Source of the DNA: Streptomyces atroolivaceus
GTDB taxonomy: Bacteria; Actinomycetota; Actinomycetes; Streptomycetales; Streptomycetaceae
Assembly: GCF_000717025.1 (NCBI RefSeq)
Contig: NZ_JNXG01000002.1
Coordinates: forward strand, 744,001 to 808,000
DNA: 64,000 nt
Reading direction: 5' to 3'
A program made the translations under genes and the position numbers. Numbering within the stretch: position 1 is the stretch's first letter; the number at the start of each line of letters is the position of its first letter. Below the pieces are notes generated by a model. That model had not been told where the DNA came from. It did not search any database and was given only the letters and a program-made list of their open reading frames with translations. Shown here one piece after another: positions 45,753-54,996 of this stretch.

Positions 45753-46568
45753 TCAGCCGTGGACGGCCACCCTCGTCCGGAGGAACGCCAGGAGCGCGTC
45801 GTTGAAGGCCGCGGGCTGTTCGGCACCGGGGAGGTGTCCTGCCTGCTCGATGACGACGAGCTCGGCGGACGGGATCAGGCGGTGCGTGGCCCGGGCGTCG
45901 CTCACCGGGGTGTAGAAGTCGTCGGCGCCGACCACGACGAGGACCGGCACCGAGGTCCTGGCGAGGGTGTCACGGTAGTCGGGCCGCTCGGCCCGTCCGC
46001 GCAGCGCGGCTGCGGCCCCCTCCGGGGCCGTGCCGCGCATCATGGCCAGGACGTGCTCGGCGACGTCGGGACGGGCCGTGACGTTGTACGGGGCGATCAT
46101 CTTGTCGATGACCTCGTCCGCGTAGCCGCCCATGCCTTCGGCGAGGAGCCGGTCGGCGAGGGCGTTGCGGAAGGCCTTGCCCTCGTCGGTCTCGGCGACC
46201 GGGGAGGTGTCCGACAGGACGAGCGCGCGGACCCGCTCCGGGTGGGTGCGCTGGAACTCCATGGTGATCTGGCCGCCCATGGAGACACCGCCGACGACCA
46301 CCCTGTCCAGGCCGATCGTGTCGAGGAGTGCGGCGATGTCGTCGGCGTGGTCGGAGAGGAGACAGGCCCCCGGCACGACTTCACTGCCGCCGTAGCCGCG
46401 GAGGTCCGGTGTCACGACCCGGTACCCGGCCGCCGTGAGTGCGGTGACCTGAGGGGCCCACAGGGTGTGGTCGAACGGATGGCCGTGCACGAGCACCACG
46501 GGTATGCCGTCCGACGGCCCCTGATCGTCGTACCGGATGGACACACCGTTGACCACTGACCTGATCAT
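45753..46568 (-). CDS. Alpha/beta-fold hydrolase
   Basis: The 271-residue enzyme has the oxyanion motif VVLVHGHPFDHTLW, nucleophile elbow GVSMGG, acid in VVVGADDFYTP and catalytic His in EQAGHLPGAEQP. It fits the broad family of lactonases, haloperoxidase-like and 3-oxoadipate enol-lactonase-like hydrolases. The substrate cannot be assigned. ATG at 46568 (MIRSVVNGVSIRYDDQG) is the family start. The reading frame stays open upstream into the next gene by chance. Confidence 0.9.
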   Translation of the reverse strand: MIRSVVNGVSIRYDDQGPSDGIPVVLVHGHPFDHTLWAPQVTALTAAGYRVVTPDLRGYGGSEVVPGACLLSDHADDIAALLDTIGLDRVVVGGVSMGGQITMEFQRTHPERVRALVLSDTSPVAETDEGKAFRNALADRLLAEGMGGYADEVIDKMIAPYNVTARPDVAEHVLAMMRGTAPEGAAAALRGRAERPDYRDTLARTSVPVLVVVGADDFYTPVSDARATHRLIPSAELVVIEQAGHLPGAEQPAAFNDALLAFLRTRVAVHG

Positions 46569-46714
46569 GTCGGCACTGTAACGCCGCCCACCGCTGACGC
46601 CTCGAGTTTTCGGCCATGCGGGACGACCGCACGTGCGCGCGCCCGCACCGGCGCCCGGTGAGGGCGCGGGTGAGGTCGGTGGGCCGGGCCGCCCGTCTCC
46701 GGTCCCGCGGCCGC

Positions 46715-49300
46715 CTATGCGCCGGCGACGACGGTCAGCGCGGTCACCCCCGTCGGTTTCTCCGCGTCCGCGGAGCGGACCGTCAGCCTGACCTGGCGGG
46801 CCACGTCGCCCGGTTCGTACGGACGCCAGGTACGGCCGTCCAGGGAGGTCTCCAGGGTGTGGGAGGCCGGTGCGGCGTCCGCCCAGCGGGGTGCGATCGA
46901 CGCGATCCGGGTCACCTGGCGCAGCGTCACCGTCAGCGTGCCCGTCGCGCCGTCCGGCGACCAGGAGGTCGACGGGCTGCCGTCCACCGCCGCCTCGGCG
47001 TACAGGCCGGGGGCCTCGGAGGTGGCCGTCGCGGGGCGGCAGCGGGCGGCGTCGGGCGTCGGCGTGAGATCGGGGCGACGGGTGGGAAGCGTGAGGGTGC
47101 CGGAGAGGCGGCGCGGGCCCTCCGGGGTGTGGACGGTGAAGGGCTCGCCGTCCGTCAGCCGGACCGAAGTCGTCCTGGGGCCGATGGTGATGTCGTACGT
47201 ACGGCCCCGGTAGCGCAGCCCCGTCAGCTCCACGCCCTCGCGGAGCTGCGGGGGCAGGAGCGGGTCGAGGCGTACGCCGTCCTCGCGCAGCCTGAGTCCC
47301 GTGAGGCCGTGCGTGAAGACCTGGAGGAAGCCGCCCTTGCCGGTGAGGAAGTCCTCGGCGGGGAAGCCCGAGAGCGGGTCCTGCGCGCCGGACTTCTCGC
47401 CCCGCGCCTCGGAGAAGAGGTCGTACGGACCGCGGACGAACGGGCGCACGGCGCGCTGGAGGTAGGTGTACGTGGCGCAGCCCGGCCCCCCGATCGCGGC
47501 GGCGTCGATCGCGTGCACCGAGTCGGTCATCGCGGGGCCGTCCGGGTCGGTGCGGGCGGCGTAGTGGTCGAGCGTCGCGGCGGCGGCTCCTTCCGCCATC
47601 GGCCACTCCAGCGGGTAGACGAGCAGCACCGTGTCGGCCTGCTTGATCGTCGAGCCGTTGTAGCCGGCGTACTGGAGGTACAGCTTCCGCTCGGCGTCGT
47701 AGGGGATGCGCAGCCCGTCGGCGACCCGGGTCCAGCCGGCGGGCGCCGGGTGGCCGAGGAGGCCGGCGGCACGGGTGGCGTTGCGCAGGGCGGTGGCGGC
47801 GACCGCGTTGGTGAAGACGCCGTCCGTGACCCCGTTGCTGTACTCGTCGGGGCCCGCGACGTCCTTCACCGAGTAGCTGCCGTCGGCGTTGGCCGTGGCC
47901 CGCGATTCCCAGAAGTCGGCGATCCCCTTCAGCAGCGGCCAGCCCCGGCCGGCCAGCCAGGCGCGGTCACCGGTGGCCAGGTAGTACTGCCAGACGGCGA
48001 GCGAGACATCGCCCTGGAGATGGATCTGGGTGAGGCAGTGCGGCGGGTCCCAGCTCTGGCACTCGGAGTCCAGCCGCCCCTTGCTCGCGCTCGTCCAGGG
48101 GTAGAACAGCCCTGCGTGGCCCAGCTTCCCGGCGTTGGCGCGCGCGGCGTCCCGGGTGCGGTAGCGGTACTCGACGACGGAGCGGGCCAGTTCGGGGCGG
48201 GTGGCCAGCAGCCCCGGATACATCCAGGTCTCGGCGTCCCAGAACACCATGCCCGCGTAGTTGTCGCTGGTCAGACCGGCCGGGGCGATGCTGTCCGAGG
48301 AACCGGGCCGGGTGTTGGCCAGCAGCCCGTACTGCGCCGCTCGCAGCCAGGCCTGCAGGTCCGCGCTGCCGGGTACCCGGACGTCGGACGCCCAGGCCAC
48401 ACGCCAGGCCGCCGCGTTGCCGGCGAGAACCCCGGACCATCCGCGCCGGGCCGCCCGGTCCGCCGCCGCCGTGGCGGAGGCGAGCGGGGTGCGGGAGGTG
48501 AGCGAGGTGTCGACGCCGACGTACTTCTCGAAGGTGTACGAACGGCCCGCCCTGACCGTCGCCGTGCGGGCGCCGTCGGTGCCCCGCTGGACGACCGCCC
48601 CCTCCGTGCCCGTGCCGAGTGTGCGGAACGTGCCGTCACCGGCGACCGTGACCCGGCGCGCCCCGCGCTCGTCCAGCCGGCCCGTCACCGTCGCGGTGCC
48701 GCTCCAGTGCGGGGTCATCCGCAGGCGTACGGCGCCGGTGTGCGTGTCGGAGCGGTCGGCCAGCACCTCGTAGACCAGGTCGGTCGCGCGGCCGTCGGCC
48801 GTGGTCCACCGCAGGGAGGTGACCACGACGCCGCAGCGCAGGTGGAGGGTCTGGCGGTAGCGCGAGATGCGGCCGGCGGGGGTGGTGGAGCCGTACGTCT
48901 CGGAACCGACGCGTACGTCGAGCGTGGTCCAGGACGGAAGCGCGGCGATCACCTCGCGGCCCTCGGCGAGGCTCTCGTCACGGGAGTAGAGCCCGGAGAC
49001 GAAGGCACCGTCGTACCGTGGGGTGTAGAGGGGCCAGCCCGTCTTCCCGCCCGTGGCGGCGTATCCGGCGCCCGTGGCGGGGACGCGGTGACCCAGGTAG
49101 CCGTTGCCGACGTATGGGTCGTATCCCCCGGCCTCGCCGAAGGTGGTGGACGTGGGCGCCCACGAGGTGCCGGAGGGCGTGCCGGTCCTGCCGCACACGG
49201 GGGCGGGGGCGGGGCCGGCGGCGTGGGAGAGCGGTGGCAGGGGGGCGATCAGCGTGCCCGCGATCAGGGGCGCGAGGAGAGAGATGCGCGTGAGGCTCAC
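46715..49300 (-). CDS. Secreted GH65-like glycoside hydrolase with discoidin-type C-terminus
   Basis: The 861-residue exported protein has a signal peptide (ISLLAPLIAGTLIAPLPPLSHA). An N-terminal beta-sandwich (about 30-290) precedes an (alpha/alpha)6 catalytic barrel with DNYAGMVFWDAETWMYPGLL, EYRYRTRDAARANA and VAGPDEYSNGVTDGVFTNA. The Glu near 485 in that last motif is the expected general acid. The last 130 or so residues, with AAVDGSPSTSWSPDG and RQVRLTVRS, look like an F5/8-type carbohydrate-binding domain. Relatives include acid trehalases and kojibiose/maltose-type enzymes. The GTG at 49300 has no clear ribosome-binding site and may be leaderless. It is divergent from the cupin gene. 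Confidence 0.88.
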   Translation of the reverse strand: MSLTRISLLAPLIAGTLIAPLPPLSHAAGPAPAPVCGRTGTPSGTSWAPTSTTFGEAGGYDPYVGNGYLGHRVPATGAGYAATGGKTGWPLYTPRYDGAFVSGLYSRDESLAEGREVIAALPSWTTLDVRVGSETYGSTTPAGRISRYRQTLHLRCGVVVTSLRWTTADGRATDLVYEVLADRSDTHTGAVRLRMTPHWSGTATVTGRLDERGARRVTVAGDGTFRTLGTGTEGAVVQRGTDGARTATVRAGRSYTFEKYVGVDTSLTSRTPLASATAAADRAARRGWSGVLAGNAAAWRVAWASDVRVPGSADLQAWLRAAQYGLLANTRPGSSDSIAPAGLTSDNYAGMVFWDAETWMYPGLLATRPELARSVVEYRYRTRDAARANAGKLGHAGLFYPWTSASKGRLDSECQSWDPPHCLTQIHLQGDVSLAVWQYYLATGDRAWLAGRGWPLLKGIADFWESRATANADGSYSVKDVAGPDEYSNGVTDGVFTNAVAATALRNATRAAGLLGHPAPAGWTRVADGLRIPYDAERKLYLQYAGYNGSTIKQADTVLLVYPLEWPMAEGAAAATLDHYAARTDPDGPAMTDSVHAIDAAAIGGPGCATYTYLQRAVRPFVRGPYDLFSEARGEKSGAQDPLSGFPAEDFLTGKGGFLQVFTHGLTGLRLREDGVRLDPLLPPQLREGVELTGLRYRGRTYDITIGPRTTSVRLTDGEPFTVHTPEGPRRLSGTLTLPTRRPDLTPTPDAARCRPATATSEAPGLYAEAAVDGSPSTSWSPDGATGTLTVTLRQVTRIASIAPRWADAAPASHTLETSLDGRTWRPYEPGDVARQVRLTVRSADAEKPTGVTALTVVAGA

Positions 49301-49390
49301 CGTACGAAGGTAGGGAAGACGACGCCGCCGGTGCGGTACCGGCGCGCGGGACGAGCGGACCGGCCCCGGGCCGGAGACAGGGAGAGCGGC

Positions 49391-49873
49391 ATGTCGTATC
49401 CGGAACCCGTCTACACGGGCGGCGCGGGCGAGATCAACGCGCAGTACCGGCCGGCCGGCACCACCCCGAACTTCCTGCCCCGCAGCGGAGGCAGCACCCA
49501 CTACCTGGCCACGACGGAGTCGACCCACGGCGAGTTCGGGCTGTACCGGATCAACATGGGCCCCAGGGCGGGCGGGCCGGCCGAGCACTTCCACCGGTCC
49601 ATCTCGGAGTCGTTCTTCATCCTCGACGGGACGGTGCGGATCTACGACGGCGAACGGTGGACCGACACCACGCCGGGTGACTTCCTGTACGTGCCCCAAG
49701 GCGGCCTGCACGCGTTCCGCAACGACTCCGACGAGCCCGCCTCGATGCTGTTGCTCTTCACCCCGGGGGCGCCCCGGGAGGAGTACTTCGAGACGGTGGG
49801 GCAGGTCTCCGACTGGCCGGAGAAGGAACGGGCGGAGTTCTTCATCAAGCACGACACGTACTGGACGGACTGA
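49391..49873 (+). CDS. Cupin-domain protein
   Basis: The 160-residue single-domain cupin has metal-binding motif 1, GGPAEHFHRSISESFFILDG, and motif 2, PGDFLYVPQGGLHAFRN. Two His and a Glu in motif 1 plus the His of motif 2 can bind a metal. Substrate or partner is unknown. The ATG at 49391 follows GGGAGAG. It is divergent from the GH65-like gene and convergent with the threonine-synthase-like gene. Confidence 0.88.
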   Translation: MSYPEPVYTGGAGEINAQYRPAGTTPNFLPRSGGSTHYLATTESTHGEFGLYRINMGPRAGGPAEHFHRSISESFFILDGTVRIYDGERWTDTTPGDFLYVPQGGLHAFRNDSDEPASMLLLFTPGAPREEYFETVGQVSDWPEKERAEFFIKHDTYWTD

Positions 49874-49912
49874 GCGCGCCGAGCCCGCGGGAACCCGGGG
49901 TGCGGGTCGCCC

Positions 49913-51028
49913 TCACGGCGCGAGGCCCGTCTTCAGGCCGGCGCCGCAGAGCGGGACGACGACGCTCCGGTCCGTCACGGCGCCCACAGCCGCCCAGCAG
50001 GCGACCCCGGTCGTCTCGACGAAGAAGCCGCGGGCGGCCAGGTCCTTCTGCGCCGTGCGGATCTGGTCCTCCGTCACCGTCAGGAAGGTGCCGCCCGACT
50101 CCCTCACGGCGGCGAGGATCTGCCGTGCGCGCGGTGGCCGGGGGATGGCGATCCCCTCGGCCAGTGTGGGCCGTGCCCCGGCCGGGGCGGCGGACAGCAC
50201 GTCGGAGCCGGCCCGGAAAGCCGCCGCCAGCGGGGAGACCGCCTCGGCCTGTACGGCGATCAGGGCGGGGCGGCGGTCGATCAGGCCGTGGGCGAGGAGT
50301 TCGGCCGTGGCGAGCGCGGCGCCCAGGAGGAGCGTGCCGTTGCCGACCGGTACGGCGATGGCGTCGGGCAGGGTGCCGCCGAGCTCCTCCCAGATCTCGT
50401 AGACGTACGTCTTCGTGCCGTGCAGGAAGTACGGGTTGAAGACGTGCGAGGCGTAGAAGGTGCCGGGCGCGCCGGCGGCTGTCCGCGCGGCGGCTGCCGC
50501 GGCCTCGCGTCCGCCGGGCACGGTCTCCAGCGGGGCACCGTGGGCACGGATCTGCTCGGTCTTCTTGGGGGAGGTCCCCTCGGGGACGAAGACCGTGCAC
50601 CGCAGCCCGGCCCGGGCGCAGTACGCGGCGACGGCCGTCCCCGCGTTGCCGCTGCTGTCCGCGACGACCCGTTCCGGGGAGAGTCTGCGGGCCAGTTCGG
50701 CCAGCATCACCGCGCCGCGGTCCTTGAAGGAGAGCGTGGGCATCAGGAAGTCGAGCTTGGCCGAGACCTGCTCCGTGAGGGGGACGAGGGGGGTCCGCCC
50801 CTCACCGAGGGAGACGGCGGGGGCGGCGAGAGGCAGGGCCTCGGCGTAACGCCACAGCGAATTGACGCGCCCGTTCAACGCGTCGAGCGGGACCGGTGCG
50901 GAGGTGCCGGTGTCGAGGTCCCAGGGGCCCCCGCAGACCGGGCAGCACCAGGCGAGAGTCGTGGAGTCGGCCCGGGATCCGTCCTGCGGGCAGAGGTATG
51001 ACGCCGTGGGCACGCGGGTGTCGGTCAT
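49913..51028 (-). CDS. PLP-dependent threonine-synthase-like enzyme
   Basis: The 371-residue fold-type II PLP enzyme has an N-terminal zinc-ribbon-like part (YLCPQDG, WCCPVCGG). The PLP lysine is Lys102 in LSFKDRG; the substrate loop is ADSSGNAGTAVAAYCA and the phosphate-binding loop is VPVGNGTLLLGA. It is most like threonine synthase, but the shortened length and lack of neighbouring hom/thrB leave room for another beta-replacement or ligand-cleaving activity. It is on the same strand as the chitinase gene, 90 bases downstream of it. Confidence 0.88.
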   Translation of the reverse strand: MTDTRVPTASYLCPQDGSRADSTTLAWCCPVCGGPWDLDTGTSAPVPLDALNGRVNSLWRYAEALPLAAPAVSLGEGRTPLVPLTEQVSAKLDFLMPTLSFKDRGAVMLAELARRLSPERVVADSSGNAGTAVAAYCARAGLRCTVFVPEGTSPKKTEQIRAHGAPLETVPGGREAAAAAARTAAGAPGTFYASHVFNPYFLHGTKTYVYEIWEELGGTLPDAIAVPVGNGTLLLGAALATAELLAHGLIDRRPALIAVQAEAVSPLAAAFRAGSDVLSAAPAGARPTLAEGIAIPRPPRARQILAAVRESGGTFLTVTEDQIRTAQKDLAARGFFVETTGVACWAAVGAVTDRSVVVPLCGAGLKTGLAP

Positions 51029-51118
51029 CCGCTGAACCTATTTCCCCCGCACGCCGGTGATCCACTCCGGGGAGGGCGCACGAGGGCCTGTTCCCCGCGC
51101 GCCCTCCCCGGACGGCCC

Positions 51119-52468
51119 TCAGCGCCGGCGCAGCCCCCGGTCGACCGCGGTCATCAGCTCGCCGTCGTCCGTGTCGCCGTCCAGCGACCAGAACATCGCG
51201 CCGCCGAGACCGTGGTCCCGGATGTACGAGGTCTTGGCGCGCAACACCTGGGGATCGTCGTACGTCCACAGGGTCGTGCCGTCGAAGAGCCAGGCGTGGC
51301 CGTTCCGGATGTCCCGGTGCACCGTGTACTGCCCGGATTCCGCGAGCTTCCTGAGCGCCTTGTAGTCCTCGTAGCCGGGGGCGTACGTGGCCGGGGCGGG
51401 GGAGGCCGCCGGCTGGCCGAGCCCGTCGCCGCCTCCGGTGACGCCGGTCCAGCCCTGGCCGTAGAACGGCATGCCCACCACCAGCTTGCGGGCCGGGGCG
51501 CCGCGTCCGATCCAGTCACGGACCGTCTGGTCGACGCTGAAGTCGCCCTTGGCCCGGAGCGCGGACTGCTGGGCGGTCGTCGTCTCGCCGGAGACGTGGA
51601 AGTCGTAGCCCTGGAGGTTGACGAAGTCGAAGTCCCGCATGATGCGGGGCACGTCGAACCCGGCGTCGATCTTGGCGGGAGCGGTGGGGACGAAGGCGGA
51701 CAGCTCGTAGTGCTTAGGCTTCCCCTTCCGGCTGCTCTTCGCGTGGGCGTCGAGCTGGGTACGGAACTCGTGCACCAGGGCCGTGAAGTTCCGCTTGTCC
51801 TCCGGCCGGAAGACGGTGTCCGTGTCCCCGGCGGAGCCGGGCCACTCCCAGTCGAGGTCGATGCCGTCGAAGAGGCCGGCGGCGGCCCCCTCGCCTCCGC
51901 GTGCGCCGTCCACCGGCAGGTTGCCCTTGATGTACAGGTCGATGCAGGACGAGACGAGCGCCTTGCGGGAGGCGGCGGTGCGGGCCGCGTCCGAGAAGTG
52001 GGTGGACCAGCTCCAGCCGCCCAGGGAGATCATCACCTTGAGGCCGGGGTGCGCGGCCTTCAGCTCGCGCAGCTGGTTGAAGTTGCCCGCGAGAGGCTGC
52101 GTATCGGTGTCGGCGACGCCGTCGACCGATCCGGCGGCGTCCAGCGGGCGGGCGTAGTCCGCCCAGGCGTCGGCCTCGCCGGGCACGTTGCCCGTGAAGC
52201 ACCGGCCTTCGGCGCTGACGTTGCCGAAGGCGTAGTTGATGTGGGTGAGCTTGGCCGCGGTGCCGCTGGTCTCCAGGTCCTTGACCTGGAAGTCGCGCCC
52301 GTAGACGCCCCACTGGGTGAAGTAGCCGACGGTCCGGTACGAGCGCTCGTGGTGGCCCGCACCTCGGTCGTGGCCGGCCCCGCCGGCCGTCGCGGCGGGG
52401 GCGAGGCCGGCCAGCAGGGCCAGGGCGCAGGCGGCTGTGGTCAGTCCGGTCAGGGTTCTTCGGCGCAT
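51119..52468 (-). CDS. Secreted GH18 chitinase
   Basis: The 449-residue exported enzyme hydrolyses chitin. The signal peptide is MRRRTLTGLTTAACALALLAGLAPAATA. The GH18 barrel begins YRTVGYFTQWGVYGRDFQVKDL, has VMISLGGWSWSTHFSDAA, and the catalytic motif DGIDLDWEW with Glu208 as acid. Later come NLQGYDFHVS and GGAMFWSLDGD. No chitin-binding module is present, so it may act on soluble oligomers or depend on other chitinases. AGGAA precedes the ATG at 52468. A dre-like site about 106 bases upstream indicates control by DasR and N-acetylglucosamine supply. Confidence 0.95.
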   Translation of the reverse strand: MRRRTLTGLTTAACALALLAGLAPAATAGGAGHDRGAGHHERSYRTVGYFTQWGVYGRDFQVKDLETSGTAAKLTHINYAFGNVSAEGRCFTGNVPGEADAWADYARPLDAAGSVDGVADTDTQPLAGNFNQLRELKAAHPGLKVMISLGGWSWSTHFSDAARTAASRKALVSSCIDLYIKGNLPVDGARGGEGAAAGLFDGIDLDWEWPGSAGDTDTVFRPEDKRNFTALVHEFRTQLDAHAKSSRKGKPKHYELSAFVPTAPAKIDAGFDVPRIMRDFDFVNLQGYDFHVSGETTTAQQSALRAKGDFSVDQTVRDWIGRGAPARKLVVGMPFYGQGWTGVTGGGDGLGQPAASPAPATYAPGYEDYKALRKLAESGQYTVHRDIRNGHAWLFDGTTLWTYDDPQVLRAKTSYIRDHGLGGAMFWSLDGDTDDGELMTAVDRGLRRR

Positions 52469-52573
52469 GGGGCTCGTTCCTGTGCGTGGTCCGGGATGGG
52501 TGCCGGGTGCGGATGCCGGGGTGTTCCGGGTGCCGGCGGGGCAGCGGGAGCCGTGCTGTGCACAGGGAAGGTA

Positions 52574-52587
52574 TTGGTCTGGACCAA
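52574..52587. promoter_or_regulatory. dre site (DasR-responsive element) upstream of the chitinase
   Basis: TTGGTCTGGACCAA is a near-perfect match to the core of the Streptomyces DasR site (TGGTCTAGACCA). It lies 106-119 bases before the chitinase start, inside the region shared with the divergent GntR gene. DasR repression is lifted by glucosamine-6-phosphate in characterised species. Confidence 0.8.
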
Positions 52588-52746
52588 ACAGGGTCAAGAG
52601 TGCGCGCACGTCTGGCCCGCGTCCGGGTCAGGTATGCGCTGGTGAGCGGGGAATCATCACTTCGGGTGAAACTCTGGCCCGCGCTTGCGGTACTCAACCC
52701 ACGGTTGCCACGCTGTTGCTGTCTGTCAACCTGTTGGGAGTGGCCT

Positions 52747-53499
52747 GTGCCTTTCGGTGAGCAGCCCGCCTATCTGCGCGTGGCGAGCGATCTCAGGGAG
52801 AAGATCGTCAACGGCGCGCTGCCTCCCCATACCCGCCTGCCGTCGCAGGCCCGGATCCGTGAGGAGTACGGGGTCTCGGACACCGTGGCGCTGGAGGCGC
52901 GCAAGGTGCTGATGGCCGAGGGGCTCGTCGAGGGGCGGTCGGGCTCGGGCACGTATGTGCGCGCGCGTCCGGTCCCGCGCCGGATCGCGCGCTCGGGCTA
53001 CCGGTCGGGGGCCGGCGTCGATCCGTTCCGTCAGGAACAGACGGCGGAGGGGGCGCGGGGGACCTGGGAGTCCCGCAGCGAGCAGGAGGGGGCGAGCGCC
53101 GAGGTCGCCGAGCGGCTCGGGATCGAGCCGGGTGACCGGGTGATGCGCACGAGGTACGTCTTCCGGGAGGCGGGTGAGCCGATGATGCTGTCCACCTCCT
53201 GGGAGCCCCTGGCCGTCACGGGGCGCACGCCGGTGATGCTGCCGGAGGAGGGCCCGCTGGGCGGCTGCGGCGTCGTCGACCGCATGGCGGCGATCGACAT
53301 CGTCGTGGACAACGTGGCGGAGGAGGTCGGCGCGCGCCCGGGGCTGGCGGAGGAGCTCCTGGCGCTCGGCGGCGTGCCGGGGCACGTGGTGATGGTGATC
53401 GGGCGGACGTACTACGCGTCGGGGCGGGCGGTGGAGACGGCCGACGTGGTCGTCCCCGCCGACCGCTACCGGGTCGCCTACCATCTGCCGGTCAAGTGA
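52747..53499 (+). CDS. GntR/HutC-type regulator with UTRA domain
   Basis: The 250-residue regulator has an N-terminal winged HTH (YLRVASDLREKIVNGALPPHTRLPSQARIREEYGVSDTVALEARKVL, then GSGTYVRAR). A UTRA ligand-binding domain follows at about 90-245 (GIEPGDRVMRTRYVFREAGEPMMLSTSWEPL). The insertion-free UTRA and the small start resemble KorSA-type plasmid-transfer repressors and other Streptomyces HutC proteins. It is not DasR itself. GGGAG lies before the GTG at 52747. It is divergent from the chitinase gene, but whether it regulates that gene is open. Confidence 0.9.
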   Translation: MPFGEQPAYLRVASDLREKIVNGALPPHTRLPSQARIREEYGVSDTVALEARKVLMAEGLVEGRSGSGTYVRARPVPRRIARSGYRSGAGVDPFRQEQTAEGARGTWESRSEQEGASAEVAERLGIEPGDRVMRTRYVFREAGEPMMLSTSWEPLAVTGRTPVMLPEEGPLGGCGVVDRMAAIDIVVDNVAEEVGARPGLAEELLALGGVPGHVVMVIGRTYYASGRAVETADVVVPADRYRVAYHLPVK

Positions 53500-53565
53500 C
53501 CGCCGGGGCGGCCGGGGGGAGCAGGGGGAGCGGGCGGCGGTGGTGACCGCCGCGGGGGCCCGGCC

Positions 53566-53593
53566 GGTCGTCTCCCGTGACGCGGAGACGACC
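53566..53593 (+). terminator. Hairpin terminator of the GntR gene
   Basis: GGTCGTCTCC (53566-53575) pairs with its complement (53584-53593) around an 8-base loop. Confidence 0.65.
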
Positions 53594-54145
53594 GCGCGCC
53601 GTCGCGTGTGACCGGTGGGGAGCCCTCGGCCGTCTCAAATTGACATGTCCAGGACCTAGCTGCACGTTCGTCACCACGCACCGGACCGATGGGCGGGCGT
53701 CGCTCACCGCCGCCCTGGTCATCACCGGGCGGATCGGGCAGAGCGCCCGTCGCGCCGGGTTTCGAGCGCGCGCCCGCCCGCGCACCGCCGATCCGGCAGG
53801 TTCCGGGCCGGCGGCGCTCGCGTCGGCCGTCTCGGCCCTCGCCCCCGTCGGCCTGTCCGGCGGGCGCGCCGAGGGCTTGCGGCCGGACGGCGGGATCGCG
53901 GGCACGTCACCGCCGCCCCCACCGATGCCGGTCGTGCGGGCACCGCCTGATGGGGGCGAGGGAGGCGCATTGGGGGAGTGCGCCCCCCCATGGGTATGGC
54001 CGGATGCGTGTCTCTTTGTGTAAACACGCATCCGCTGAGTGAAGGTCAGGCGTACGCTCGGGCATATGCGTACTGCGGTTTCCCGGGGATCCTTAGAGAC
54101 GTGCACGCCGGTGGGGAGAGGGGCGGGATGGTGGGGAGGAATGCC
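53594..54145. other. Non-coding region with a long inverted repeat
   Basis: No supported gene. GC-rich open frames on both strands lack ribosome-binding sites and family features. CGGATGCGTGT (54001-54011) and its exact complement (54024-54034) form an 11-bp inverted repeat with a 12-base AT-rich centre, 112-145 bases upstream of the SPOR-type gene. This is a plausible operator. Confidence 0.5.
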
Positions 54146-54328
54146 ATGACGGACAGCGGCGCCGTGCTCCCCTGGCTGGTGATCAGGCAGGACGACAACG
54201 GCAACAGGTATCGCGTCGGGCGCTACGCGACGCAGGACGAGGCGCAGAAGATCGCTGACGGCCTGGACCGTCATGGGCACAAGCAGCTCTACTGGGTGGA
54301 GCGTACGAGCCGGAGCGCACGCCCGTAG
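54146..54328 (+). CDS. Small SPOR-like protein
   Basis: The 60-residue protein MTDSGAVLPWLVIRQDDNGN continues YRVGRYATQDEAQKIADGLD and ends in a KQLYWVER-type strand. The repeat-like beta-alpha pattern is that of the small SPOR-domain proteins common in Streptomyces. Their function is unknown; classical SPOR domains bind denuded glycan, but this one has no signal or membrane segment. GGAGGA five bases before the ATG at 54146 fixes the start over the ATG at 54128. Confidence 0.8.
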   Translation: MTDSGAVLPWLVIRQDDNGNRYRVGRYATQDEAQKIADGLDRHGHKQLYWVERTSRSARP

Positions 54329-54397
54329 GGCCTCTCGTCCCGGGCAGGCCCGGACGGGGAGCCGCGGGACGGCAGGCCACCGGCTACGCTCCGGCGC

Positions 54398-54802
54398 ATG
54401 AGTGATTCCGTCGTGGTGGCCGGGGCCGTCTTCAGCGGTGGGCGGCTGCTGGCCGCCCGCCGCAGCGCTCCGCCGGAGCTGGCCGGGCGCTGGGAGCTGC
54501 CGGGCGGAAAGCGGGAGCCCGGGGAGAGCGGCGAGCAGGCGCTCGTACGAGAGCTCCGGGAGGAGCTCGGCGTCGAGACCGAGCCCCTGGAGCGCATCCC
54601 CGGGGAATGGCCGCTGAAGCCCGGCTACGTGCTCCGGGTGTGGACGGTCCGGCTGCTGTCGGGCGAGCCGAGTCCGCTGGAGGACCACGACGAGCTGCGC
54701 TGGCTCGCCCCGGAGGAGACGGGCACCGTCGACTGGCTGGACCAGGACCGCCCCGCCGTGGCCGAAGCCGTACGCCGTCTGCGGGAGGCCTCGCGGGCCT
54801 GA
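54398..54802 (+). CDS. Nudix (MutT-like) nucleoside triphosphate pyrophosphohydrolase
   Basis: The 134-residue enzyme has the Nudix box GGKREPGESGEQALVRELREELGV, with the catalytic REL-REELG core. LLAARRSAPPELAGRWELPG precedes it and is typical of MutT-type dNTP-sanitising hydrolases. It probably removes oxidised dGTP; the exact substrate is not proven. It is on the same strand as the SPOR-type gene, 69 bases after it. Confidence 0.92.
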   Translation: MSDSVVVAGAVFSGGRLLAARRSAPPELAGRWELPGGKREPGESGEQALVRELREELGVETEPLERIPGEWPLKPGYVLRVWTVRLLSGEPSPLEDHDELRWLAPEETGTVDWLDQDRPAVAEAVRRLREASRA

Positions 54803-54996
54803 GCCGCACGGCCCGCGAGCTCTTCGGAGGAGGGGTGGCGCTCCGGTTCCGGCGTGAGGGCGCTCAGGGGGGTCGCTTACGCCCGTAGGCCCCATTGGTC
54901 ACCTTCTGCGATATGTTGCGACAAATTTCGGGTATGTGCCGATGAGGCCCTTTGAACAGGGTGCGCCCCCGCTGCCGGCCCTGGGAAGTGATCGGC

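Noticed and set aside
45753..47606. Extended N-terminus for the alpha/beta hydrolase
   Set aside because: The extra 346 codons overlap the GH65-like gene in another frame and are Arg/Pro/Gly-rich. The family start at 46568 gives a normal 271-residue enzyme.
46616..49390. Very long plus-strand open frame antisense to the GH65-like gene
   Set aside because: It is an artefact of the opposite coding strand. Only its last 160 codons, the cupin gene, have a start site and family motifs.
53577..54023. 148-codon plus-strand frame after the GntR gene
   Set aside because: It starts inside the gntR terminator, has Pro/Ala/Arg low-complexity sequence, no ribosome-binding site and no recognisable domain.
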